DNA of 64,000 nucleotides, from the NCBI GenBank assembly GCA_963978895.1, contig OZ022239.1:38492330-38556329 (forward strand). Direction: 5' to 3'. Numbering within the stretch: the first letter of the stretch is position 1; each line of letters begins with the position of its first letter. This DNA comes from Erpobdella octoculata. Lineage: Eukaryota > Annelida > Clitellata > Hirudinida > Erpobdellidae. The position numbers and the translations under genes were made by a program. Under the pieces are notes generated by a model that ran no database searches, had not been told where the DNA came from, and was given only the letters and a program-made list of their open reading frames with translations. Below, in pieces: positions 12,796 to 64,000 of this stretch.

Positions 12796-13330
12796 CACGG
12801 GGGTTTAAAACGCTAGACTATGTAGACTATGGAGGGAAAATCCCAAGGTTGACTTTTTAGATTCATAAGTTTTAAATGATTTAGTTCGGGTTTCAAGTTT
12901 TTTAAAAACCCGTTTTTTATTTTATGAAATGTGCACCAGGTAAAGATGTCACTCTATTAAAATTTTGGATTCTAAAACTTTATTGCATCAACTGTTCAGT
13001 AAAATGTTTTGTCTGCACCTATTCAGAATTTTACTTTTTCAAGCAATTCAATAATTAATAAAAAATTAAATGGCTAATTTTAAAACAATTTAAAACTATT
13101 GAGTGATAGAAAACAAAGCTAAAGCTAAGTCAGCTAAGATTGTGACTATGATGATGAGGTAATTAAATAAAATACTATGAAAACAAATTGAAAATAAATG
13201 AAGAAAATTTAATGATTGAATTACTAATCAACAGGATTTGATTGATAAGTGATTTGAAATGAATAAAATTAGATGATTATAAAGTGTCTTAGACAATTTA
13301 ATTGCAGCTTTATCTTTTGACGATGCGGCT
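12796..13330. other. AT-rich DNA, nothing recognised
   Basis: No supported feature. Confidence 0.4.
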
Positions 13331-13339
13331 GCTCAAATC

Positions 13340-13760
13340 ATAGAACTAGTATTCAAAGAATGAAGCAATTTGTGATTGATAAAATTTCTGAAGATAATTA
13401 AATATTATCATCAATAATTTTTGAATTGAGAAAGAGCATAAATTATAAAGACTTAGTTCAAAAACTTTTTGCCAGTGAAATAAGTCAGCAATATTTAAAT
13501 CAAATTAGTTTTAAAAAATGTACAAAAGCTTTCATGGTGAGTTGAAACAAAATGCTCAAAAGCAACACATGAAGCTTAACACAAAGCTTACACACTAAAA
13601 AGGAAGCTGAAACTAACTTTTCAAAAAGCTTACACACTCAGACTAAGCTAAAAAAACGTACAAAAAAAACAAGAAGCTTATAAAAATGGATAAAAACAGC
13701 TTCACACTAAGCTTTACAAATATACAAAACGTTATATGTGAAGCTTAAAAAGTGTACAAA
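13340..13760 (+). other. Coding-like remnant and AAGCTT-rich degenerate repeat
   Basis: A short plus-strand frame near 13390-13520 reads like protein (KLFASEISQQYLNQISFKK) but has stops. After it, 13560-13760 contains many AAGCTT and ACACT words in a loose repeating pattern. I cannot assign it to a family. Confidence 0.3.
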
Positions 13761-13806
13761 AACTAAAATTATATACGATGAATATACATTCATTTATAAG
13801 AAAAGG

Positions 13807-14781
13807 TTATAGGCATGTAGATGTGCTATAAATGTCATTTATGATATCCTTAAACAAAATAGCATTTGACTGTAGAGAATTAATTTCTGCAGCTTCGCTT
13901 GAGTTAACCATATTCTTTGCAGTTTTCTTTCTTTTAAGATGATTTTGTGTTTTCTGAAAAAATGAATTAAAGCATTATACACAAAAGCTTACAGTTGAAC
14001 CTCAATTTTTGCTTATTGTTGTAATATTAATGTGTTTTGCATTGAAAAAGATTTTGCACAAAAATAACTAAACATTTGATGCAGTTGAAAACTTCATAAC
14101 ATTATTTATTTATCAATTGCATTCTGGCCATAAAATATACATGAATAAATAAACTTATAAAAAGCCATTATAAATGCTATACTAAAGTGATTTCACCTTG
14201 TTATCATGATGATGTACTGTAAATAATTCATTTTCTTTTGATTTTTCATCATCCTATTAACATTATCATGACTTATGACTATTGAACATTTAATTAAGTT
14301 ATTTTAAAGAAAGGTAAGTTCTACCTCACTGTCAGGATTTAAAAATAAGAGATCTGATTTTTCTGATATGTTGTCATCCTTGATAAAATGAATATCATAA
14401 GAATTAAAAAAAAAGTTTTTCTAAAGATAGCTTTTTGCCAAATATATCAAGTATCTCGATATCCTTTTTAACTTTTTTCACAATGGGGAAAATGTTAACC
14501 CAATATTAATAAAAAAACCTAATCAATTTTATTAAAAAAAAAAGTATTAATGTGATATCCAAAAATAGACTACTGACATTTATTCCAAGAATTAAATTAT
14601 ACAAATTAGAATAACAAATCTAAATAATCATACAAGCAAATTTTTCTTCACTTTTTTCTATTTTCTTCTTTTTGTCTATCATTAAAGAAGCTTCTCTCTT
14701 CTTTAGGTTTTTTTGAATAATTTCTTCAGAGAGTTCTGACTTATTTTCATCAATATCCAATTTTGTAATATGAATAATAAA
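13807..14781 (-). CDS. Unrecognised host gene fragment, three exons, possible pseudogene
   Basis: Three minus-strand coding segments look like exons. 14634-14781 follows a TTTTTCAG acceptor and encodes ITKLDIDENKSELSEEIIQ and a lysine-rich tail. About 14335-14511 encodes KKDIEILDIFGKKLSLEK and KDDNISEKSDLLFLNPDSE and ends in phase 0 at a GTAGAA donor. 13807-13953 follows TTTTTTCAG, opens in phase 0 (KTQNHLKRKKTAKNMVN) and ends in a stop, so it is likely the last exon. The middle exon has a nine-base homopolymer (14406-14414) that throws the frame, and its acceptor is unclear. The protein is charged, low in hydrophobics and matches no family I know. Upstream exons were not found. Confidence 0.4.
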
Positions 14782-15129
14782 CTGAAAAATAAAAAATAGT
14801 TAATTCTGTGGTTATAATATATTTCCAATGCAAGATAAGACAAGATAGCTAAGCCCTGTTAACTAGTGTTAACTATTAACTTAAACCACTAATTGACTAT
14901 ACTACTATACTATACTTTATACTAATACTATTTACTAGTATACACAAAAATAATTGATGCAATAAAACAAATTGAAAATTAACTAATAATAAATTATATT
15001 TGATTGAATTTTTAAAACACTGACGAATCAATTCATTGAATAATAACGCGGAACTCCTAAAGTTATAACTATTACCCAGCCGGCAGCCGGGGCAATAAGC
15101 GGTAAAAGTGCTGTTGTCCCGTCGGTTTT

Positions 15130-15370
15130 GCCAAAACGATTTATTCCTCTATTAATTAATAAAGATGTATATATTTTCTAAAGGTTTTAAACATATGTTT
15201 TGATTTTTTTTATAGATGTACATATATTCTAATGATTTTGTAATTTACTTTGATTTTTGTCAGTAGGTATTTTCTAAAGGTTTTTGGCAAATGTTTTGAT
15301 TTTTATATAGATATATGTACATATATTCTAAAGATTTTTTACTTTGCTTTGATTTTTTTAAGTAGACATA
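15130..15370. repeat. AT-rich tandem repeat, degenerate
   Basis: The wording 'catatattctaaagattttttactttgctttgattttt' recurs three to four times with changes. No gene is supported here. Confidence 0.5.
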
Positions 15371-16326
15371 CGGGACTGCCGCCGGCACAGTAGCAATTTT
15401 ACCGATTGCAACCTGGACGAACCGCCGAGGCATTAGCTGGGACCGAACGTAATCACCAGATATCGTTCCCGATGTTTTTTTTAAACATGTTGAAAAAGCC
15501 CCTTCAACCTGCTGGGGACCCACTTAAAAAATAGAATATTTCACAATGTTGAATTTGCCAGTTATTTGACGATAGAAATAATATGTGATGAAAGTGAATA
15601 TTTATTTTCTATTGAGATAAATAAATCATATAATTTGTTTTTAAAATTATTTGTATTGCTGCCGCGCACTGTAAATAGCCTTTTGTGCTATAATATAGTG
15701 CGCTCACTGTTAATAACGAATGCCTATTAGCAGTGCTTAACCGCTCACTGTCAATAGCTAATCGCGTTATTTTACAGTGCGCGCACTGTCAATAGATTCT
15801 ACGTTTTTTAAATCACAGCTATTTATAACAATAAAACTTAAACAAAAATTACTCTATTGAACAACTGACCTTATAAAGTTTTCGAAACTTCAGCATCAAA
15901 ACAAATCTACTTCGTTTAACAACCGAGAAAAACGCTATAATATGGCGAAATGCGCGGCCAAATGACTAGCCGAAAAGCATTATCGTTAATGATTTCGGTT
16001 GCTTATTTAAAAAAATTGCTGTTTCAAACAGTAATTTGATTAATTAATCGATTAGGTTTTATAAATTTATTAACATTAAAAAGAATAATTTATTTTACAT
16101 TTACTATATCAAGTAAATATACAACTTGTAATAAAAAGAGTTTTAAAATCCACTGAATTGTTTACGAAGCCTAAAATCCAATGGTTCCTAAAATCCGATT
16201 TCGGTTCCTTAAATCCACTAAAACGGTGCAACAAGTCCATATAAATATAAACAAAAAATTTACAGAACTGGACTTCTTGAACCGCTACGGTTCGTAAAGT
16301 CCATTTTCGCGGTTTGGCAAATCCAC
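15371..16326. other. Intergenic DNA with short CACTGT repeats
   Basis: 15660-15800 holds several CGCACTGT/CTCACTGTCAATAG repeats in both orientations. 16140-16326 repeats phrases like 'aaatcca' and 'ggttcc' that also occur beside the (TTA)n array at 2886. No gene is supported. Confidence 0.4.
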
Positions 16327-16462
<136 letters not shown>

Positions 16463-16493
16463 TTTTTTTTTTTTTATTATTTTTTAATTTGAA

Positions 16494-16745
16494 GTGGTTG
16501 TCTATAATCGTAAAGTCTTTTAAACCACTATAATAAACGTTATCTTATCTTATCTTATTATCTCTTCAACTTCTATACGTCATAAACCTAATCCTGATAA
16601 GTTTGAATAGATCTACTTTAATAAGTCTTCTAAACCACTATAATAAACGTTATCTTATCTTATCTTATTATCTCTTCAACTTCTATACGTCTTAAACCTA
16701 ATCCTGATAAGTTTGAATAGATCTGCTTTAATAAGTCTTCTAAAC
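16494..16745. repeat. Direct tandem duplication, ~120-bp unit
   Basis: Two near-identical copies (about 16500 and 16622) each contain AAACCACTATAATAAACG and a (TTATC)n run, showing a recent duplication. Confidence 0.8.
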
Positions 16746-17455
16746 CTCTAACTTTGTTACAAAGCCAAAGGAGGATTTGCGAATTGCCTTCTCCATCTTG
16801 TATCTCTATTTCTCCTTGTCCTCTTATTCGTTGTTAAGATTTTCTTCTTGACTCTAACTTGTCTTTTACTCCTAAAATATTATCTGTTGTTAAATCTAAC
16901 TATTTCCATATTCGTCGTATTAAGCAACTTCTTCGTTTCTCAAACGATCCTTCTCTGCAACTTCTAGTCTCTTCTCTCATTCTCTTTCGAATTGACTACT
17001 GTAACTATCTCTATTATGGTCTCTCTCTTATCATCTATCTAAAGCCTTCAATTCCACGCCTTGTTTAGTGTCTCGCACCTCTTACTTTTTTCATATTTCT
17101 CCATCTTTTGTTCTTCTTCATTGGTTTCCTCTTAAATATAGAGTGATTTTTAAAATTTGTCTATTAATGATTAAAATTAAAAATTGCCCTTCTTGCTCTA
17201 TCTAACCAATTTAAATACAAGACCCTAGTAAGTCTGGTCTTCAATTTTCTTCTCTTAGTCACTTTCGCATCTCTAAGCATTTCTTTGCTAAACGCTTTTT
17301 CTCCTACACTGGTCCCTTTCTCTGGAACTCTCTCCCTCAATCTCTTACTAACTCGACTTCACTCGCTGCTTTCCGTCATCGACTGTAAACATTCCTGTTC
17401 GATCAGTTCATGACCGAGCGTTATTGCACGCCACGGAAGGAGCGCTATACAAATT
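16746..17455 (+). mobile_element. LINE 3' end remnant (L2/CR1-like RT C-terminus)
   Basis: Frame 16859-17068 encodes VVKSNYFHIRRIKQLLRF and RIDYCNYLYYGL, matching the C-terminal region of CR1/L2-type reverse transcriptases. Later pieces (17200-17390) continue the pattern with stops. The unit ends at GAGCGCTATACAA near 17450, directly followed by another LINE, so two elements adjoin. Confidence 0.65.
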
Positions 17456-19205
17456 TTATTTAATTAAGCTGACAGAAAACATAAAAAGGGACAGCAAAAG
17501 CTTTTTCAAATATGTGAGAAGTAGGCAAAAAAAGAAAGATAAAGTAGGTCCTTTAAAGGATGCAGATGGAAATTTAATTACTAATGATGAAGTCACAGCG
17601 GATTTGTTGAACAAGTATTTTGGGTCAGTCTTTACTGAAGAAAACATTAAAAATATTCCTGTAGCAAGTAAGAAGTTTCAAGGTGATGGAAAAGATGTCA
17701 AAAGAGAAGTTATCTTCACAAAAAGCCGAGTTACTGAGATGCTGAAGTGTTTGAAAGTAGACAAAACACCAGGAATTGATGCACTTCATCCGAAGTTTCT
17801 ATTTGAAGTAAGAGAGGAAATTGGAGAAGTAATGGCAGAGTTAATGAATAAATCAATGCAAACAGGTGAAATACCACAGGACTGGAGGGATGCAATTGTT
17901 GTTCCACTATTTAAAAAGGGCAATAGAAGTGAAGCAAGTAACTATAGACCTGTCAGCCTGACCTGCATTATCTGCAAAGTTATGGAAAGAATTATCAAGG
18001 ATGATATGATGAGACATATGGAAGAGCATAAGATAATTAAAGATAGTCAGCATGGGTTTATGAACAATAAATCATGTTTGACTAATTTATTAGAATTTTT
18101 TGAAGATACTTATGATTTTTTGGATGCAGTACCATCAGTTGATGTAGTTTATTTAGACTTTGCCAAAGCTTTTGACAAAGTGCCTCATCAGAGACTGCGT
18201 AAGAAACTTGAGGCAATAGGCATAGAAGGAAAGCTATTAGAATGGATAGGAGGTTGGTTGCTTGATAGAAGATAAAGAGTTGCAATAAATGGGATGAAAT
18301 CAAAATGGATTAGTGTCACAAGTGGTGTTCCACAAGGATCAGTTTTTGGACCAACCTTATTCTTAGTTTACATCAACGACTTAGACGATGGGATTAAGTC
18401 AAGAATTTATAAGTTTGCTGATGACACGAAGCTGTGCAGAGCAATAAAGACTGAGGAAGATGCTGAAGTGCTCAGAGATGACTTGAAAAAATTATATAAA
18501 TGGTCACAGGACTGGCAGATGTTATTTAATGTAGAAAAGTGCTCTGTCATGCATATGGGCAAGCGAAATCAAAAATGTAGGTATGAGATGAACGGCACAA
18601 CATTGAAAGAAACAACGGAAGAAAGAGACTTGGGTATTCTGGTGCATAATAGTGCCAAACCATCAATACAATGTGCTAAGGCAGCCAATAGAGGGAATCA
18701 GGTGCTAGGCATAATTAAAAGAACTATGGTGAGCAGAGACAAGGACTTAATTCTAAAACTATATAAGACACTAGTAAGACCGCATTTGGAATATTGTGTG
18801 CAGGTGTGGAGTCCTTCACTTAAACAAGACATTAATATTCTAGAAAGGGTACAGAGGAGAGCTACGAAAATAATTAATGGAATGCATGGTTTAAGCTATG
18901 AAGAGAGATTGTTGAGGTGTAGGCTGACGACCCTTGAGAGAAGGAGAATAAGAGGAGACTTAATACTAGTATATAATATATTGAATAATGGTCTTAATCT
19001 TGATCCAGACAAGTTCTTTACTAGAGTTTCCAACAGAAATACAAGAGGTCATCCGATGAAGCTTTACAAAGACAGGACAGGACCTTTGAAGCGGACGTTT
19101 TTCAGCGCAAGAATCATCAACGAGTGGAGCAAACTAAAAGAAGATGTTGCAAATGCTCAGACTTTGAATGAATTCAAATCGAAACTTTCGTTATGTAACT
19201 TTTAG
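17456..19205 (+). pseudogene. LINE ORF2 reverse transcriptase, single nonsense codon
   Basis: About 580 residues of reverse transcriptase and C-terminal domain. The TAA at 18273 falls where relatives have 'GRKQRV', so a C-to-T change in a glutamine codon is the likely cause. Catalytic FADD is intact near 18416. The near-perfect frame indicates recent insertion. Confidence 0.85.
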
Positions 19206-19295
19206 TTTTTAAAAAAGTAGTGAATATTATACAGTCATTTTTGATTTCTTATTCACTATAATAAAGTTATGTTATGTTATGTTATGTTATAATTG
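17456..19295 (+). mobile_element. 5'-truncated CR1-type LINE with one stop in RT
   Basis: The element begins inside ORF2 and runs to a (TTATG)n tail at 19266-19290. The coding part is one continuous frame (17424-19205) apart from a single TAA at 18273-18275. Protein landmarks in order: SFFKYVRSRQKKK, TPGIDALHPKF, WRDAIVVPLFKKG, YLDFAKAFDKVPH, SGVPQGSVFGPTLF, KFADDTKLC (the RT catalytic FADD), HLEYCVQVWSP. Endonuclease and ORF1 are absent. It is a relative of the fragment at 1925-2860. Confidence 0.9.
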
Positions 19296-19760
19296 ATTGC
19301 AACCAAATTAAAAAAAAACTAGAACACATTTTGCCTCCCCTCTTAGTCAATTCTCGGATCCGCCATTGTGTTTATCACAGCTCTGTAGTATATCTTATAT
19401 TTTTGCGTGATATTGAAATGCTCGTACTCCAATCAAAAAGCGAGGAACACATTTTTCTTGGTGGCATTCTTGCAACCATGACAACCGGTAGGCTGTACAT
19501 TTAATAATCTAAACAAACACATGATGAATATATCTGAAACTAAATGAACGTAATTGGCGTAGTTTCTGTCAACATAGATATGTTAAATATTTAAAACTAA
19601 ATAAACGTTGGTTAAAGAAATAATATATCTTGTGGTCTCAGCTGCGTATTTACTTATCCTATATTATATATTAGTTTTAGTAGTACATATTAAACTATAA
19701 TATTATAACTATAATAACTATATATTGTCATAGATTATACTATGACCATAATGTTTTGCG

Positions 19761-60335
<40,575 letters not shown>

Positions 60336-60964
60336 ATGATTTTATTCACGTGTGTTGTACATAATGTCACGTATTTGGTAAAACATTAAATACTATACAG
60401 CAGGGGTTATTGAATGCGGCTCTTTTCATACCTACATGCGGCTCTCGATAAAACTAGAAGAAAACAATTTACCCGTTTGTAGTTGATGTCAATCAGGATA
60501 ATTTTATAGTGGCGTCACAAGGGTTGACATCATCTACTGAGGAAGCTCCTTGTGTCACCCCTCACGACTTGTTTTTTTGACTTCCAACAAAAGTCGAGCT
60601 CCGAAGAGAGGTAAACTCTATTTCTTCTAAACAAAAATCAATAACCGAGGGAGGTAAAATCTAATTAGCTTTTTTTAAAACGGTGATGACCGAAAGAAGT
60701 TAACTCAATATTTCTATAAAAAAAATTCGATGACCGTGACAGGGGTAAAATCTAATAAACCTTTTCTTCAAAAAATTAAAAAGTGGACCGGGCAACAGTC
60801 ATTTATTGCATTTTGGTGTCACCCCCGAATTTATATTTCCAGATATAGAAAATCAGCTTGCAAATGTTACAAAAACTTGAGGTACATAGAAAAATCTAAA
60901 TCAATTTTTGGTTCCACATGCGTTTTAAAGTATTTTATTGAACATATCTAGACAAAATGTGGTC
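60336..60964. other. Downstream of TTLL gene; possible old hAT-like edge
   Basis: 60403 reads CAGGGGTTATTGAATGCGGC and 62973-63010 has GCGGCTCTTGG...ACACCCCTG, roughly inverted, so the 2.6 kb between may be an old hAT-like insertion. No gene in this stretch. Confidence 0.3.
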
Positions 60965-61200
60965 ATTGGGCGGGCGCTGGTGGTATAGCGGTAAGGCATT
61001 CGCCTTTGGACCTGAGAGTCGGCGGTTCGAATCCCGCCGGCGTCACCAGCGTCTGCAAGGGGTGTGGGTAGGCGTCTATAATTGGCTGCCTCGTTCTGTC
61101 TAAATGGGCCCACGAGTGAGTTGGATAAAGTGATTCGTGGCTTAGAAGTCTAACGATTAACGCCACGTTAAGCATTGTCAAACTTTACATTGACGGATGA
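60965..61200 (+). mobile_element. tRNA-derived SINE
   Basis: A-box-like TGGTGGTATAGCGGTAAGG and perfect B-box GGTTCGAATCC. The acceptor stem does not pair, so it is not a functional tRNA gene. Body extends past CGAGTGAGTTGGATAAAG; 3' end is followed by TTGTTAAAAAATAAAA. Confidence 0.75.
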
Positions 61201-61299
61201 AAAACTACGATGTTATTGTTAAAAAATAAAATCTAAAATTGTCACTTGAAAACTAAATATTTTGAATATCTCCCCAAATAATCTTTGCTTTTCACTGGG

Positions 61300-62450
61300 T
61301 ACCATGTCTAACTGTCACAATCCCAAAAAACTTTTGATTCCATATTTCCCAGGTTGTTGGGTATATATTGACGAAAATTGCATCATTAACTAGTTGCTCA
61401 TCGATTGTAATATCACTGTCAAGTTTGTAAACACGTAAAAAAGTTGACTAGAACATTTTCAAAAAAAAAAGTATCGGAGCAAGCTTATCTGTTGCCCGAC
61501 GCTTTTCTCTTGTTGAGAGGTTGTCAAATCTCATAAATCTTACCAGTTCCTTGAACTAAGTAAGAATCGTGGCCGCTCTTTATATCGGCCGGCCGTACAT
61601 AGATGACCAAAGTTCATCAACAGATTCTTTTCCAGATTTTTGCAAGCTGGCATGTACAGGGTGTCCTAAAAGTTGCGCCCGATTTTATAAAAATAACGAA
61701 AGTAGATTTTCATATAATTTCATTATATGATGAATGAAAACTACGAGCCCAATAATATCATTGAATGAACCAAAGATGCAACAATGATCAATACGAAAGA
61801 AATAATGATAAATATTAACGGAATGTTTAAAAATGTTCTAAAATCTACATTAATTATTAACATAAAATCGGGCGAAACTTTTAGGACACACTGTATAAGC
61901 AATCCTACATAAGCCCTAACCTCAACCTCATCAGTTTCTACCCACAAATGTTGTTCAACATCTTTTTTTATGTGCTTTATTCCATTCATGAACATTTTTA
62001 TTTTCTCGACGATTAGTCTCTCTCACAATCAGAAAAACCATGTCTTCTGTCATAAATAATCCGAAATTGTCAGTTAAGTTTTGGAACCTTTGTCCAACAG
62101 CAGTAATGCTATGTTTTTTAGTCAAACATTTGCTGTCGCCATCTGTGTAATGGTTTAGCAGTTTGGAACCAACGACGACAATTTTGGCCAGTGTAAAATG
62201 GAACGGCGATTACTAGACGATTTTGAGACGGATAAATTTTTACCACTCTAAGACGTACCGGTGGCGGTCCACGGTCGATCCTGCACGCACATCACCTGCT
62301 TCTTCAGAATCACTTCTGCCATCTTCATTGGAGTTGTGTTTCATTACTTCACAAACTGGTAATCGTAATTTCGTTGAAATTGGCTTTAACGTTATTGGGG
62401 TGTCGGACACCCCAGGATCACAAAATATGCCGTAGGACCTTTGAACCATT
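61300..62450 (-). pseudogene. piggyBac-type transposase pseudogene, split by a MITE
   Basis: Minus reading order: acidic N-terminus (EDGRSDSEEAGDVRAGS) at 62240-62449; MTEDMVFLIVRETNRRE-like block near 62020 and TDEVEVRAYVGLLIQC at 61920 (family 'E..A..GLLI'); then, beyond the MITE, ELWSSMYGRPIYKERPRFLL and ITIDEQL near 61400 (conserved 'TIDEQL' catalytic region) and IYPTTWEIWNQKFF. Many stops. Without the MITE the blocks are in family order. Confidence 0.75.
61655..61895. mobile_element. Tc1/mariner-type MITE, 237 bp
   Basis: Element 61657-61893 has TIRs CAGGGTGTCCTAAAAGTT and AACTTTTAGGACACACTG (32-bp inverted ends, continuing through CGCCCGATTTTAT) and is flanked by TA on both sides. Non-coding. 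Confidence 0.9.
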
Positions 62451-63925
62451 CACATTTCCAAAATCCATCAGCCAAATATTGTCAAAGTCTTGGGAAGGTA
62501 GGGCTACTAGATGTCACAGAATCATACAATCTTATTTGGTTAAATATATAAGATACAGATTCAATTATACCTTTTAAGGTGTGATATATCCCAGGTTGAC
62601 GACATAGGGTTAACTAATTTTAACAAGTAAGCAGTAAACACTTTTTACGAACTAGTCTTAATATTTATTTATTTATTTTCACTATATATCGAAAATATTT
62701 AATCAAATTTATCTATTTATTTATTTTTGCTATAAATCGAAAATATTTAATTAAATTAAATCTAACAATGGGAAAAATCCGCAAAAATTCAAAAAATACT
62801 ATCACCGAAATTGAACACGTGTGCAAAATTTCAAAATGATTGGATAACGGAAAGGGGTTCAAAATTGGGAAATTAAAAATAGTCGATTCGTGGGTCCGAT
62901 TAACCTCACGAAGCAAGCTAATATAAGACTAGTAAAAATACGGGGCAAATCTCCAAAAATCTATTAATATGTCATGCGGCTCTTGGTAACCCAGCCTCTG
63001 CACACCCCTGCTTTATAGTATTACCACTGTTGTGTTTAAAATTTGATCAAGCTTAAATTAAATTTGTCACGTTATGTTTTAATTTGGGCTGATAATTTTG
63101 TTTCCCAAAATCTATGTTTGTGTTAGTGTGTTTTAAAAAAATGTTTATATTATTGAAAAAAGAAATGTTACAAAAACTTGAGATAAATAGAAAAATCTAA
63201 ATCTTTGAGTTTTCAAGAAAAAGACCAAATATTCAAATATAAGGACTAAGGCCTTACTCGGGCCGATTTTTTGCGGACCATCGACAATTCAGCCCGACGT
63301 GTTTCATAAGCACAAAATAAGTTCAATGCTGCAAAGCGTGTAGTGATTAATCAGACAATAGGTCGTGTAATATCTTTGAAACAGATATGTTAACACTGAC
63401 TGGATCAGGGCCTCCTCAAAATTAACCCCAGCTGTTTGCGCTCGACAGAGCCTCTTACAGCAAAATCTACTTCTAGGCTTTTGCGAGTGGCTAAATAAAG
63501 CCCGGCGAAAGCTATGTAATATGATTAAAGAAGAAACGAAGGCGAGTCTATGGTGCACATTCTACGTTGTTTGGATGCAAGTAAGAAATGTTGCAGAGTT
63601 TCTTGGGAAAGCGACTGTCTAGCTCGTAATCAGCCAATCCAAAGTGGCATAGTTATATTACTAATCATGACTATGACAAAAACTTAATAAAATTTTGACT
63701 AAAGTATTATTATAAACAATGGTAAAACCATTATTGCACTTAGAAATCGAATTGCATAACTTAAAAAAAGTTAGTGTGTGTTTTTTAAAAAAATTTTAAC
63801 CTTAACTTGTTTTAATTTAACATTTGTTGATATTGTAGTCAGTTTTCAGAGCGTTGACCAAACTGTGTCTTTAAAGAAGATCATTGTGTCTAGCTCAGTA
63901 ACAGTGGCGTAGCTAAAGAGGGTAG
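62451..63925. other. AT-rich DNA, no supported gene
   Basis: 62860-62945 contains text inverted relative to 36018-36060. 63905 reads CAGTGGCGTAGCTAAAGAGG, a hAT-type terminus like that at 10839, cut off by the LTR fragment. Short frames on both strands lack support. Confidence 0.4.
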
Positions 63926-64000
63926 AATGGTTTTCTAGTTTATTTGATGATAATTAATAAAGCTTGGTTAATTCTACTTATACCTTCTCATATATTCCCT
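63926..64000 (-). repeat. SAP-element LTR fragment, truncated by window end
   Basis: Matches 52022-52100 (AGAATGGTTTTCTAGTTTAT, ACTTATACCTTCTCATATAT), the LTR subtype of copy 3 left end. Confidence 0.75.

Noticed and set aside
15260..15523. 87-residue minus frame as a gene
   Set aside because: Half of it lies in AT-rich tandem repeat and no family or splice evidence supports it.
60971..61050. Possible functional tRNA gene
   Set aside because: The boxes are good but the acceptor stem does not pair and the T stem is off register; it continues into a SINE body.
60403..63012. A complete 2.6-kb hAT transposon with CAGGGGTT ends
   Set aside because: Ends match poorly, flanks do not duplicate cleanly and there is no hAT transposase inside; kept only as a possible old edge.

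Overview
The window is a stretch of an AT-rich invertebrate animal genome. Evidence: spliced genes with small exons, CR1-type LINEs, Penelope-like elements (PLEs) carrying hammerhead ribozymes, MULE, hAT, piggyBac and mariner DNA transposons, tRNA-derived SINEs, and very long (TA)n and (TTA)n arrays. The phylum cannot be fixed from sequence alone; a cnidarian or a lophotrochozoan such as a mollusc would fit. No prokaryotic feature is present.

One host gene is well supported. Fifteen plus-strand exons between 19761 and 60335 join with consistent phases into a 767-residue TTLL3/TTLL8-type tubulin glycine ligase (tubulin-tyrosine-ligase-like family). Its last intron appears to use a GC donor. 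Two extra phase-compatible exons in intron 8 end in a stop and a polyadenylation signal, suggesting a truncated isoform. A second, unrecognised minus-strand host gene or pseudogene fragment lies at 13.8-14.8 kb.

Nearly everything else is mobile DNA. 1-4 kb: GC-rich repeat, CR1 fragment, (TTA)n. 4.1-10.5 kb: a 6.4-kb spliced MULE with terminal inverted repeats, a SWIM zinc finger and a tandemly amplified 87-nt exon. 10.8-19.3 kb: small hAT MITE, piggyBac debris, SINE, two LINEs. 23.4-25.6 kb (intron 9): a gag-only LTR element with a SAP domain and an 8-residue repeat array. 25.6-34.0 kb: nested copies of a large GACT-headed repeat, one holding a CR1 element of nearly 4 kb. 34.2-40.4 kb: a run of PLE-type elements, each bounded by (TA)n, with inverted terminal arms and an internal hammerhead ribozyme. 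One encodes RT plus GIY-YIG, one carries an unrelated ORF, and TTLL exons 10-13 lie among them. 41.7-43.9 kb: a foldback MULE whose inverted repeats are minisatellite, with an 8-bp target duplication. 44.4-53.3 kb: GC-rich array, hAT element with CGAACC minisatellite, degenerate hAT transposase, two more SAP-LTR copies, tandem SINE. 53.3-60 kb: another PLE derivative, a gypsy gag remnant, the penultimate TTLL exon, PLE and hAT remnants. 60-64 kb: last TTLL exon, SINE, piggyBac pseudogene split by a mariner MITE.

The most notable theme is that (TA)n arrays act as shared boundaries for unrelated element classes, and that the ribozyme-bearing elements there form a family of one architecture: (TA)n, inverted PLE N-terminal arm, cargo, hammerhead, PLE N-terminal arm, (TA)n.
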